Notes under the pieces: generated by a model
Databases searched by the model: none
Told to the model about the DNA's origin: nothing
What the model saw: the letters and a program-made list of their open reading frames with translations, nothing else
Source: an uncultured Clostridia bacterium
GTDB lineage: Bacteria > Bacillota > Clostridia > Oscillospirales > CAG-272
Reading direction: 5' to 3'
Assembly (NCBI GenBank): GCA_945949385.1
Contig: CAMFEL010000015.1
Location: forward strand, 1-20,802
Length of the DNA: 20,802 nucleotides
Translations under genes and position numbers: made by a program
Shown here: piece by piece, positions 1 to 6,891 of the stretch
How positions within the stretch are numbered: position 1 is the first letter of the stretch
Layout of the letters: each line of letters opens with the position of its first letter

Positions 1-1012
1 CAACCCGCGCCGAATGCTTTTTGCCGAATACTACGGGAGCCGTCCATTTTTCAAAGAACGGAACAAGCAGATTCATTATAACTATTGCGAAAGCACAGCC
101 GTCGGCGTATGCTCCGAAATACCTTATAAACATAGTAACAAGTCCGCATCCGACGCCGAAAATAAGCCGACCCGCCGCTGTAACCGGAGTGGTGGAATAA
201 TCGTTTGCGCAAATAAGAGCGCAAAGCAGAAGTCCGCCGCAGAATACGTTATACAGCATACAGTTTACATTATCGCCCGTGTTCGGGAACAGTGCCGACC
301 AAAGCATAACCGTGCCTATAAAGCCAACGGGTATCTGCCACGACACCACCCTGCGGACAAGCAGGTAAATAAAGCCGGCAAACAAAGCGATTGCCGAAAC
401 CTCACCGATTGCGCCGCCGATATTGCCGATTACGCAGTTAAAAACGGTCTCCGAAGGAGAAACGCCTGTTTTCATCACCGTAAGTGGGGTCGCGGCCGAC
501 ACAAGATCCGTCTTGACATCCACATACATGGTCATCTGCGACGGCCAGCAAAGCATAAGGAACAGCCTTGCGGTTATGGCGGGATTTACGATATTTTTAC
601 CGAGCCCGCCGAAAAGCTGTTTAACAATAACTATAGCAAAAGCGCTGCCTACTGCGGGCACCCAGGCAGGCACGGCGGGAGGCATGGAAAGCCCCAGGAT
701 GAGTCCGGTCACCACTGCCGAAAGATCGGCAACCGTAACCGTTTTTCTCATAATCACCTCATACAAAAGCTCCGAAATAACAGCCACTGCAATGCTTACC
801 GCCACGGTTACGGCAGCACGTATGCCAAAGGTGTATATCCCCCATACGGTCGCAGGAAGCAGAGCTATAATAACATCCAGCATTACGCTTCTCGTAGTGT
901 CCAGACATCTCATATGAGGAGACGGAGAGACGCTTAAAAGCTTAGGAAGCGAAAAGCTGTTTTTCGGCTTTTCACGTCCGGTCAGCACAGTTTCTTTTCG
1001 AGTATTCATCAT
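1..1012 (-). CDS. rnfD: RnfD, membrane subunit of the Rnf ferredoxin:NAD+ oxidoreductase (3' end cut by window edge)
   Basis: Integral membrane subunit of the Rnf complex, which couples electron flow between reduced ferredoxin and NAD+ to Na+ or H+ export. I translated the minus strand by hand from tandem ATG codons at 1012 and 1009; the frame stays open for 337 codons to base 1. Seen: an SPSPHMR stretch followed by DTTRSVMLDVIIALLPA, the family N-terminal signature; several hydrophobic helices; NPAITAR; and near the window edge YADGCAFAIVIMNLLVP, the usual RnfD C-terminal motif, so only a few codons should be missing. D-L-V-S-A-A-T175-P-L fits the covalent FMN attachment site, Thr175 being the expected acceptor (ApbE-type flavinylation is known for the family). 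GAGG overlaps the rnfC stop codon and serves as ribosome binding site. The plus strand here holds only chance antisense frames. Confidence 0.93.
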   Translation of the reverse strand, partial: MMNTRKETVLTGREKPKNSFSLPKLLSVSPSPHMRCLDTTRSVMLDVIIALLPATVWGIYTFGIRAAVTVAVSIAVAVISELLYEVIMRKTVTVADLSAVVTGLILGLSMPPAVPAWVPAVGSAFAIVIVKQLFGGLGKNIVNPAITARLFLMLCWPSQMTMYVDVKTDLVSAATPLTVMKTGVSPSETVFNCVIGNIGGAIGEVSAIALFAGFIYLLVRRVVSWQIPVGFIGTVMLWSALFPNTGDNVNCMLYNVFCGGLLLCALICANDYSTTPVTAAGRLIFGVGCGLVTMFIRYFGAYADGCAFAIVIMNLLVPFFEKWTAPVVFGKKHSARV

Positions 1013-1024
1013 GTATCACACGCC

Positions 1025-2359
1025 TCATTTCCCTTGAGAAACGGCTCTCCTCCTTTTCGCAATAATGGCAGATTTAGCGCGGGCAACCGTCTGCGCCACC
1101 GGCACACCGCCGGGACAGACATAGGTACAGCAGCCGCACTCAATGCAGCTGAGTGCGCCGAAGCTCTCGCATTTGTCAAGCTGTCCTCTGTCGGAATAGG
1201 CGGCGATCTTCAAAGGCATCAGCTTCATAGGGCATGCCCTGACACATCTTCCGCACCGTATGCACACGGGAGGAAGCTTAGATTCCCTGTCAAAAAACTT
1301 GCTCAGCACAAGAACGGCAGAGGTGTTTTTTGTAACAGGTGCGTCGGGATCCCACTGAGCGGTTCCCATCATAGGCCCGCCGGCTATAATCTTCTTCGGC
1401 TCGTTGCAAAGCCCGCCGCAGCAATCAATCAGATGACTCATAGATGTACCTATGGGTACAAGCAGATTCTTCGGCTGTGCAACACAGTCGCCGTCTACCG
1501 TCACTACCCTGCCGATAAGGGGCAGACCCTTTGCAAAAGCCTCGTAAACCGCCATACAGGTTTCCGAATTAAAGACAACGCAGCCGGCATCGATGGGAGT
1601 TTTCCCTTCTCCTATTTCCACACCCATAAGAGCGCTGACAAGCTGTTTTTCACTGCCGGACGGATATTTTGAGCTGATTTTACGAACAGAAACAATGCCG
1701 CCGTTCTGCAAATGACGTGAAAGTCTTGCAGCCTCATCACGTCTGTCGCTCTCAACGGCAAGCCACACCTCACGAACTCCCACAGCGGCAGCCATTATTT
1801 TTGCTCCGGCAATCACTTCCTCAGGATATTCCAGAATAATTCTGTGATTTGCACAGACAAAAGGCTCGCTTTCACAGCAGTTTACAATTATTCTGTCTGC
1901 CTTGCCGCGTGACGCCGACAGTTTTGCGTGAGTCGGAAAAGCGGTGCCGCCCATACCTGCAATGCCCGCACGGCGCACGGCGGCAATTATCTCATCGCTT
2001 CCCGCCTCCGACAGTTTTTTGCCGAAGGTCTGCACCTCGGGAGATATGCAATGCTGTTTGTCGTTTTCAATCACTATATTGTAAGAGGTACCGCCTGCGG
2101 CGGTAGTGACCTCCTCAATACGCAGCACCGTACCGGAAACACTGGCGTGTACCGGACAGCCGAGACCGCCGGGGATTTCGCCTATAAGCTGTCCCTCAAG
2201 AACTCTGTCACCCGCTTTTACGGTGGGACGGCACATTACTCCTATGTGCTGAGTAAGAGAAATTGAAACGGTATCGGGGTCGGGGCAGCGCTCGATGGGA
2301 GAATTTTTTGTATATTTATGCTCTATGAGCCTTACTCCGCCCTTGAAACTTTTTGTCAA
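1025..2359 (-). CDS. rnfC: RnfC, NADH/FMN- and Fe-S-binding subunit of the Rnf complex
   Basis: Peripheral subunit of the Rnf complex, expected to exchange electrons with NAD(H) through FMN and iron-sulphur clusters. Seen, numbered from the TTG start: FKGG near the N-terminus, GMGGTAFPTHAKLS (~136-148) as the nucleotide/FMN glycine-rich loop, GGPMMG, and two ferredoxin-type clusters, C366-x2-C369-x2-C372-x3-C376-P and C405-x2-C408-x2-C411-x3-C415-P. Start choice: an in-frame ATG at 2398 overlaps the upstream hydrolase gene by 19 bases and lacks a ribosome binding site; TTG at 2359 has GGGAG ten bases upstream and gives an N-terminus (M-T-K-S-F-K-G-G) like the family's; GTG at 2368 is too close to that GGGAG. 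The usual NGAECEP motif is NCCESEP here, and extra cysteines occur (CCGGLC). It follows a GH43 gene by 20 bases and precedes rnfD by 12. Identity is firm; the start is moderately sure. Confidence 0.92.
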   Translation of the reverse strand: MTKSFKGGVRLIEHKYTKNSPIERCPDPDTVSISLTQHIGVMCRPTVKAGDRVLEGQLIGEIPGGLGCPVHASVSGTVLRIEEVTTAAGGTSYNIVIENDKQHCISPEVQTFGKKLSEAGSDEIIAAVRRAGIAGMGGTAFPTHAKLSASRGKADRIIVNCCESEPFVCANHRIILEYPEEVIAGAKIMAAAVGVREVWLAVESDRRDEAARLSRHLQNGGIVSVRKISSKYPSGSEKQLVSALMGVEIGEGKTPIDAGCVVFNSETCMAVYEAFAKGLPLIGRVVTVDGDCVAQPKNLLVPIGTSMSHLIDCCGGLCNEPKKIIAGGPMMGTAQWDPDAPVTKNTSAVLVLSKFFDRESKLPPVCIRCGRCVRACPMKLMPLKIAAYSDRGQLDKCESFGALSCIECGCCTYVCPGGVPVAQTVARAKSAIIAKRRRAVSQGK

Positions 2360-2369
2360 TTTTTTCACA

Positions 2370-2374
2370 CTCCC
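2370..2374 (-). promoter_or_regulatory. Ribosome binding site that decides the rnfC start
   Basis: GGGAG on the minus strand lies ten bases before the TTG at 2359. It is the only purine-rich site near the 5' end of rnfC, and it argues against the ATG at 2398. Confidence 0.5.
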
Positions 2375-2379
2375 GATTA

Positions 2380-3801
2380 TTATGCTTCCGGCGTCCATTT
2401 ACCGAATACGGTAAAATTGACAACTCCGGGTTTTATATGCTCCGGACTTGAGCATATACGAAGCCTTACTGACTTTGCACGCATATGCTTTACCGGACTG
2501 TAATCTATGTTCATATCAACATCGTTACGGCTTTTGTCAAGAACGCATTCCCAGTTTCCGTCCATATCCTCAGCCTCGATTTTGTAGCCGAAAGGTCCGG
2601 GCAGATAACCTTTTTCAACATCAAGTCCCACATCGCGCCAGATTATTCTTGCGCTGTATATGTCAAGCCCGCGGGTGGTATTGTCAACAGACAGATAAAC
2701 GGTAAGGGTCGGGTCACTATCCCCGTCGGCAGGCTGCCACCATGTGATCATACTGTCGTCAATTGCGTAAAGACCGTCCCTGCCCGGTGCCATAGAGCTT
2801 TCCGTACACTCTCTGTGCTGAGTAAGAGGGACAAGTCCCGCATTGTTTCCCCGTTCCGGCTCTCTGAGCACGCCCGGCGCAAACGAAGGTGTTTCACTGA
2901 CAGTGACGGGGGCGATATTGCCGTTTTTGTCAAAGCCTATGGGGTCATAGCCGATTCGGCGCTCAAATTTTCCGCCGTAGCACATACAGCAGGTGTAAAA
3001 CACCCACAAAGTATCATTCGGACCCTTTACAACACTTCCGTGTCCGGTACCTCTCACAAGACCGTCCCGCTTTATAAGGAAGGGGCTTGTTTCCATATAT
3101 GTCCAGGGACCCAGAGGGGAACTTGACGTATATGCGCCCATGGCATATGTTATCCATTCCGTACCGGGCGCGCTGTATATAAGATAGTATGTATCAGCTC
3201 TTTTATACATCCAGGAGCCCTCTGTCCAGCTATATGAGCCGTCCTCATTCCAGTCTCCCATACGCTCCCAAACATGATCAACGGTATTGTAGGAAAACAT
3301 TACGGCAAGATCGTCAAGAAGCTTTACCGGATCCTCCGCATCAAGCTCTGCGCCCTTTATGGCGCCGCCGCATCCGCAGTACAGATAAAGCCTGCCGTCA
3401 TCGTCGGAAAACAGCATGGGGTCATCCACATATACCTCGCTGCCGTCCGGCGCTCTGAGACAGCCGAGGGACTCAAAGGGTCCCAGCGGGCTGTCGGAAA
3501 CATACAGCTCCGAGGAGCAGGCAAGCAGATAAAACCTGCCGCGGTGCTTTACCACGGTGGGGGCGTATCCGCAATCGTACGGTTCCATATGCACATGGTT
3601 CCAATGAATGAAGTCCTCAGTCCAGTACACCATACCGCAGGAGGGATACAGATACCATTTGCCGTCCTCATATATAACTGTGGGGTCGGCAGTCTCGCGG
3701 TAATCGGCTTTGTGAGGATAGTTTTCCTTCAAAAGATAGTTGCGCCCCAGAGGATAGTCAGGCAGAGGCGTAGGGTTACAGTAGGTTTTGGTAATATCCA
3801 T
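2380..3801 (-). CDS. Family-43-type glycoside hydrolase with C-terminal discoidin-like domain, copy B
   Basis: Predicted five-bladed beta-propeller glycosidase of the GH43 type; members act mainly on arabinose- or xylose-containing oligosaccharides, but the substrate here is not readable from sequence. The three acidic positions expected for catalysis are visible: D39 (R-E-T-A-D-P-T), D127 (V-D-D-P-M-L-F) and E194 (W-T-E-G-S-W-M-Y), plus the conserved G-T-G-H-G histidine. From about residue 335 to 473 lies a second beta-rich region (S-M-I-T-W-W-Q-P-A-D) resembling an F5/8-type-C/CBM32 sugar-binding fold. There is no signal peptide or membrane segment, so it should act in the cytoplasm on imported oligosaccharides. 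The protein is 473 aa, starting at ATG with AGGAG six bases upstream. It is a tandem paralogue of the next gene upstream, 23 bases away, and runs into rnfC. A phosphorylase or a transglycosidase of a related propeller family is a less likely alternative. Confidence 0.82.
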   Translation of the reverse strand: MDITKTYCNPTPLPDYPLGRNYLLKENYPHKADYRETADPTVIYEDGKWYLYPSCGMVYWTEDFIHWNHVHMEPYDCGYAPTVVKHRGRFYLLACSSELYVSDSPLGPFESLGCLRAPDGSEVYVDDPMLFSDDDGRLYLYCGCGGAIKGAELDAEDPVKLLDDLAVMFSYNTVDHVWERMGDWNEDGSYSWTEGSWMYKRADTYYLIYSAPGTEWITYAMGAYTSSSPLGPWTYMETSPFLIKRDGLVRGTGHGSVVKGPNDTLWVFYTCCMCYGGKFERRIGYDPIGFDKNGNIAPVTVSETPSFAPGVLREPERGNNAGLVPLTQHRECTESSMAPGRDGLYAIDDSMITWWQPADGDSDPTLTVYLSVDNTTRGLDIYSARIIWRDVGLDVEKGYLPGPFGYKIEAEDMDGNWECVLDKSRNDVDMNIDYSPVKHMRAKSVRLRICSSPEHIKPGVVNFTVFGKWTPEA

Positions 3802-3807
3802 TTTGTT

Positions 3808-3812
3808 CTCCT
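3808..3812 (-). promoter_or_regulatory. Ribosome binding site of GH43 copy B
   Basis: AGGAG on the minus strand, six bases before the ATG at 3801, inside the 23-base gap between the two hydrolase genes. It shows independent translation initiation of copy B within a shared transcript. Confidence 0.7.
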
Positions 3813-3824
3813 GCTCAGAAGCGT

Positions 3825-5240
3825 TCAGGCGTTTTCTTCAGGCGACCACCAGCCGAATACGGAGATGTTCATAACTCCGGGTTTAATGCCCTTAGGCCAG
3901 CCGAGTATAGTAAGTCTTATGCGGTTACCTCGTACCGCCTCAAAGGTACGGTAATCCACAACGAGGTCTTCCTCACTTTCGCTGCGGTCGACAACAGTGA
4001 CCCAATGACAGTCCTCTTTGAAGGTATCGCAGATCTCAAGCTTATACTTGATAGGTCCGGGCAGATTGCCGTGCTGAAGGCTCAGATCCACGTCGCGCCA
4101 AAGAATACGCATGGCACAGCAGTTCATACCGTAGGGTGCAATGGGAATTTCGAGAGTAGGCGTTTCGTCATCGTCGGCAGGCTGCCACCAGGACATAAGG
4201 TTTTCGTCGGTAGCATATATGGCATCGCGTCCGGGAGCACAGCTTGAAGCCACGGCACGGCGGCGTCCCGTTACGCATACAAGTCCCGTATCGCTGTCAT
4301 GGACAGGATCGGCAACGGTGCCGGGTGCCCAACGGGGATTTTCGGATACTTCGGGACACACTAGATCGCCGTCCTCGTTTATATATATGGGGTCAAAGCC
4401 TATGCGTCTCTCCAGATGATGAAGATAGCATATGGTGGTGGTGTAAAATGCCCATATGGAATCGTTGGGTCCGTTGACCACGCAGCCGTGTCCGGGTCCG
4501 CGCACAAGTCCCGTATTCTTAAAGGTAAAGGGACTGGTTTTCATATACTCAAAGGGACCCATAGGGGATGTACCTTTGTAAGCGCCCATAGCGTATGTGG
4601 AATACTCTGTTCCGGGAGCGGCATAAGTCAGGTAGTAGATACCGTTTCTCTTATACATCCACGGTCCCTCCATGGCGCACATTCTGCCGTCCTCGTTGTA
4701 CTCACCGGTACGCTCCCATATATGGTCGGGATTAAAGCGGAACAGCACCTCGGGAACAGCCAGAAGTTTGGTGGGATCATCGCTGTCAAGCTCAACGCCC
4801 AGCATCAGCGGCTCGCCCGTGCTGTAATACAGGAACAGTCTCTCATCATCGTCGGAAAACAGCATAGGGTCATAGCTGCGGGGCAGTTTTGTGCCGTCTG
4901 GCAGCTTGAAACAGCCGATAGATTTGAAAGGTCCTTTGGGGTTGTCGGACATAAACACGTCGGAAAGGCTGCCGCACATATAGTATTTACCCTTGTGCTT
5001 TACAATGGTAGGAGCGTAGCCCAAATCGTAGGGCTCCATACGCTCATGCTTCCAGTTAATGAAATCCTCAGTCCAGTATACCATTCCGCAGGAGGGATAC
5101 AGATACCATATGCCGTCCTCATATAAAACGGACGGGTCGGCGGTCTCACGCCAGTTATACTCATTTTCAAGTCCTTCTCTGCCCAAAGGATAATCGGGAA
5201 GAGATATGGGGTTAATATAGGTTTTTGCGTACTTGTTCAT
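3825..5240 (-). CDS. Family-43-type glycoside hydrolase with C-terminal discoidin-like domain, copy A
   Basis: First gene of the left-hand unit and paralogue of the downstream hydrolase. The protein is 471 aa and shares with copy B long identical blocks such as YLYPSCGMVYWTEDFI. The predicted GH43 catalytic acids are D35 (R-E-T-A-D-P-S), D124 (S-Y-D-P-M-L-F) and E191 (A-M-E-G-P-W-M-Y); G-P-G-H-G supplies the conserved histidine. The C-terminal ~140 residues (N-L-M-S-W-W-Q-P-A-D onward) look like a discoidin/F5/8 carbohydrate-binding domain. No signal peptide is present, so the enzyme should be intracellular. ATG start with GAGGTG five bases upstream and a good promoter before it. Expected role: hydrolysis of imported plant-type arabino- or xylo-oligosaccharides; this is family-level inference. 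No transporter or sugar kinase is encoded beside it. Copies A and B differ around the acid Glu (C-A-M-E-G-P versus S-W-T-E-G-S), so they may prefer different substrates. Confidence 0.82.
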   Translation of the reverse strand: MNKYAKTYINPISLPDYPLGREGLENEYNWRETADPSVLYEDGIWYLYPSCGMVYWTEDFINWKHERMEPYDLGYAPTIVKHKGKYYMCGSLSDVFMSDNPKGPFKSIGCFKLPDGTKLPRSYDPMLFSDDDERLFLYYSTGEPLMLGVELDSDDPTKLLAVPEVLFRFNPDHIWERTGEYNEDGRMCAMEGPWMYKRNGIYYLTYAAPGTEYSTYAMGAYKGTSPMGPFEYMKTSPFTFKNTGLVRGPGHGCVVNGPNDSIWAFYTTTICYLHHLERRIGFDPIYINEDGDLVCPEVSENPRWAPGTVADPVHDSDTGLVCVTGRRRAVASSCAPGRDAIYATDENLMSWWQPADDDETPTLEIPIAPYGMNCCAMRILWRDVDLSLQHGNLPGPIKYKLEICDTFKEDCHWVTVVDRSESEEDLVVDYRTFEAVRGNRIRLTILGWPKGIKPGVMNISVFGWWSPEENA

Positions 5241-5245
5241 AATTA

Positions 5246-5251
5246 CACCTC
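5246..5251 (-). promoter_or_regulatory. Ribosome binding site of GH43 copy A
   Basis: GAGGTG on the minus strand, five bases before the ATG at 5240, confirming that start. Confidence 0.7.
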
Positions 5252-5272
5252 ACAGCATAGATATACAAAATA

Positions 5273-5301
5273 ATATTACCACAAAACGGACCGTATGTAA
5301 A
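5273..5301 (-). promoter_or_regulatory. Sigma-A type promoter for the GH43-GH43-rnfC-rnfD unit
   Basis: On the minus strand the -35 box TTTACA (5296-5301) and the -10 box TAATAT (5273-5278) are separated by exactly 17 bases. The promoter sits between the terminator of the divIC unit and the first hydrolase gene, which implies a separate transcription unit. The spacer contains a small palindrome, ACGGTCCGT (5287-5295), which could be an operator core. Confidence 0.7.
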
Positions 5302-5325
5302 TAGAAATAAGGTATTTTAATATTG

Positions 5326-5352
5326 AAAAAGCCCGCCGCAAAAGCGGCGGGC
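5326..5352 (-). terminator. Rho-independent terminator after divIC
   Basis: A perfect 9-bp stem GCCCGCCGC / GCGGCGGGC (arms 5331-5339 and 5344-5352) with a 4-base loop, followed on the minus strand by TTTTT. It lies just past the divIC stop codon and ends the rqcP-yabP-yabQ-divIC unit. The T-run on one side only fixes the direction. Confidence 0.93.
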
Positions 5353-5365
5353 TGATCTTACACCG

Positions 5366-5659
5366 TCAACTGAACAGGTCGTTATAGAAAATTATCTCCT
5401 CGGGCATACGCAGATTAAGCTTGCTTTTTGCAATATCTATAATATACTCCTGATCCGCTTGGCTGCCGACGTTTGCTTCAAGCTCGTCCTTTTTATCTTC
5501 AAGCTCGTCCACCTCGGCACGAAGCCTGTCTCTTTCTTCAATCTTTTCGTTCAGTTCAAGCTGAAGCTGCACCACGGTTATCACCGCAAAGACGGCAAAA
5601 GCAAAGACGGCAAGCTTTACGAAAAACGAAGTATTCTTTTTCTTTTTGATCTTTTTCAC
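5366..5659 (-). CDS. divIC: DivIC/FtsB-like septum formation initiator
   Basis: Small bitopic membrane protein of the divisome; DivIC works with FtsL and DivIB to recruit and regulate septal peptidoglycan synthesis. The product has 97 aa: a lysine-rich cytoplasmic N-terminus (K-K-I-K-K-K-K), one membrane segment at about residues 13-33, a charged coiled coil at about 35-63 (E-E-R-D-R-L-R-A-E-V-D-E-L-E), and a C-terminal region with Y-I-I-D-I-A-K-S-K-L-N-L, the typical FtsB/DivIC tail. The start codon is GTG, firmly supported by AGGAGGT four bases upstream that overlaps the yabQ stop. Its place after yabP-yabQ matches the divIC locus of spore-formers. It is the last gene before a strong terminator. 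Confidence 0.92.
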   Translation of the reverse strand: MKKIKKKKNTSFFVKLAVFAFAVFAVITVVQLQLELNEKIEERDRLRAEVDELEDKKDELEANVGSQADQEYIIDIAKSKLNLRMPEEIIFYNDLFS

Positions 5660-5663
5660 GGCG

Positions 5664-5670
5664 ACCTCCT
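5664..5670 (-). promoter_or_regulatory. Near-consensus ribosome binding site deciding the divIC GTG start
   Basis: AGGAGGT on the minus strand, four bases before GTG at 5659 and overlapping the yabQ TAG stop (5669-5671). It is the strongest Shine-Dalgarno site seen in the window. Confidence 0.85.
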
Positions 5671-6232
5671 ACCGAAAGCGCACCTCCGAGGGAAGCCGCT
5701 TTCTTATTTTTTCTGTTCTTTTTAAGCCGACGAGACGGCGAAAACAGGCAGATACGGGAACTGCGCAAGCTTTGGCAAGTCGGCATATAAGCACCGCAGG
5801 CCGCAGAATAAGCCACACAATAAAGCCCAAAGCAACTCTCAAAGCTCCTGCAGCATATCCCGCACACAGCATTACAAGTCTGCCAACCGAAAGCCTGTAC
5901 AGAGCAAAGCCCAAAACGCAGGCAAGAAAAATGTACCAGCGGAAATGCCCGCTGTTGAAATGATATGTAAATACCGAAAATGCTGCGGCGGCAAAGGCGG
6001 CAAACAGCACATCGAAAACATTTACCGTTATAAGCTCAAGGACGGTGCCCACAGGCTTCGCAGAAAATATCATTGCGGGAACTCTTGTCAGCGGCCTCGC
6101 AATGCGCACTCCGTCTGAAAAGACAAGCATACGCAGTATGCGCAAAGCGTCATAGCACAGGGCAAGGACGGCACCAAGCAGCAGCGCCCAAGCCATGGAA
6201 ATAAGCTGGTCGGATATTACGATGAACTGCAT
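5669..6232 (-). CDS. yabQ: YabQ, spore cortex biosynthesis membrane protein
   Basis: Sporulation protein needed in B. subtilis for spore cortex formation and located in the membranes around the forespore. The product has 187 aa, with an N-terminal hydrophobic segment running into G-A-V-L-A-L-C-Y-D-A-L-R-I-L-R, the family's signature L-G-x-x-Y-D-x-x-R region, then several further membrane helices (for example 68-90, 97-115 and 120-145), and a basic C-terminal tail rich in Lys and Arg. Its ATG overlaps the yabP stop by one base (TGATG) and no clear ribosome binding site is seen, so translation is probably coupled to yabP. Identity rests on the YDxxR motif, the topology and the yabP-yabQ-divIC order. 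Confidence 0.87.
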   Translation of the reverse strand: MQFIVISDQLISMAWALLLGAVLALCYDALRILRMLVFSDGVRIARPLTRVPAMIFSAKPVGTVLELITVNVFDVLFAAFAAAAFSVFTYHFNSGHFRWYIFLACVLGFALYRLSVGRLVMLCAGYAAGALRVALGFIVWLILRPAVLICRLAKACAVPVSACFRRLVGLKRTEKIRKRLPSEVRFR

Positions 6233-6498
6233 CAGTCGTGTTTTTTGCGGAAAAGACCGCTTTTTTGGGGTGCCTTCCCGTAAAAGCTAATTCCCGAAAC
6301 GTTACCGGTAACGTTAATCTTGCCGCTTTCCGAAGAAAAACTCTCGATTTTCAGCTCATTTCCGTCAACTGCCAGACAACCCTCCTCAAGCGCCATTTCC
6401 ACGCTTTCGTCGGAAAAGGCAATAACATCCTTGATTCCGGTGGCTTCAAATCTCTTTCTGTCGTAAAGAAAAATATTCTGTCCGTTTGCTTCCTGCAT
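6232..6498 (-). CDS. yabP: YabP, sporulation protein
   Basis: Small sporulation protein of the YabP/YqfC family, required for normal spore assembly in B. subtilis and found around the forespore. The product has 88 aa: an N-terminal Q-N-I-F-L-Y-D-R-K-R, then T-G-I-K-D-V-I-A-F-S-D-E-S-V, G-C-L-A-V-D-G-N-E-L-K-I and N-V-T-G-N-V-S-G-I-S-F-Y-G, the usual pattern of a compact beta-fold ending in the YGK region. ATG start with GAGGTG five bases upstream. It lies 66 bases after rqcP and overlaps yabQ by one base. In related spore-formers this unit is expressed under sporulation control, but no sporulation promoter can be pointed to here. Confidence 0.92.
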   Translation of the reverse strand: MQEANGQNIFLYDRKRFEATGIKDVIAFSDESVEMALEEGCLAVDGNELKIESFSSESGKINVTGNVSGISFYGKAPQKSGLFRKKHD

Positions 6499-6564
6499 AA
6501 GCGCACCTCGCTTTCATGCCTGATACAGAATATGCGGCGGGCTGAAAACTTATGCAGGGAAAGC

Positions 6565-6810
6565 TCAGTCGTTTATTATCTCATACATTGAAGAAGCGTC
6601 GGCGCGAGCCGTATGCTCTCTCACATCAACGACGCGGAATTTCAGGGTTCGAGTGCCGAATTTCACTTCGACAATGTCGCCCTCCTTTACATTGTAAGAC
6701 GCCTTTGCGGTCTTGCCGTTTACGCTTACATGCTCGCCGTCGCAGGCATCATTTGCGACGGTGCGTCTTTTTATTACTCTGGATACCTTTAAGAATTTAT
6801 CAAGTCTCAT
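6565..6810 (-). CDS. rqcP: RqcP (YabO), S4-domain ribosome quality control protein
   Basis: S4-type RNA-binding protein of the Hsp15/YabO group. RqcP acts with RqcH on stalled 50S subunits to support C-terminal alanine tailing of the nascent chain. The product has 81 aa and is almost wholly one S4 domain: M-R-L-D-K-F-L-K-V-S-R-V-I-K-R-R at the N-terminus, then V-A-N-D-A-C-D-G-E-H-V-S-V-N-G-K and the K-E-G-D-I-V-E-V-K-F strand. Length and motifs match the family. No convincing ribosome binding site precedes the ATG. It sits between hup and yabP, as in other Clostridia and, apart from hup, as in B. subtilis. Confidence 0.93.
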   Translation of the reverse strand: MRLDKFLKVSRVIKRRTVANDACDGEHVSVNGKTAKASYNVKEGDIVEVKFGTRTLKFRVVDVREHTARADASSMYEIIND

Positions 6811-6840
6811 TTTTTACTGCACGGAATACCACACGCCTAT

Positions 6841-6876
6841 AAAACGGACAGCCCCGATCGAAAGACCGGAGCTGTC
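6841..6876 (-). terminator. Probable terminator or attenuator after hup
   Basis: On the minus strand a hairpin has outer arms GACAGC / GCTGTC (6871-6876 and 6847-6852), one mismatch, then a 3-bp inner stem, and is followed by CGTTTTAT. It starts 15 bases past the hup stop and ends about 30 bases before rqcP. The T-run is short, so some read-through into rqcP is likely. Confidence 0.6.
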
Positions 6877-6891
6877 AAGCATTGCAAAAGA

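Noticed and set aside
14..937. A 307-codon plus-strand open frame, with a second one at 423-917
   Set aside because: The minus strand encodes RnfD through this whole stretch with clear family motifs. The plus-strand products are compositionally odd (rich in His, Arg, Tyr and Asn) with no recognisable domain, as expected for antisense frames.
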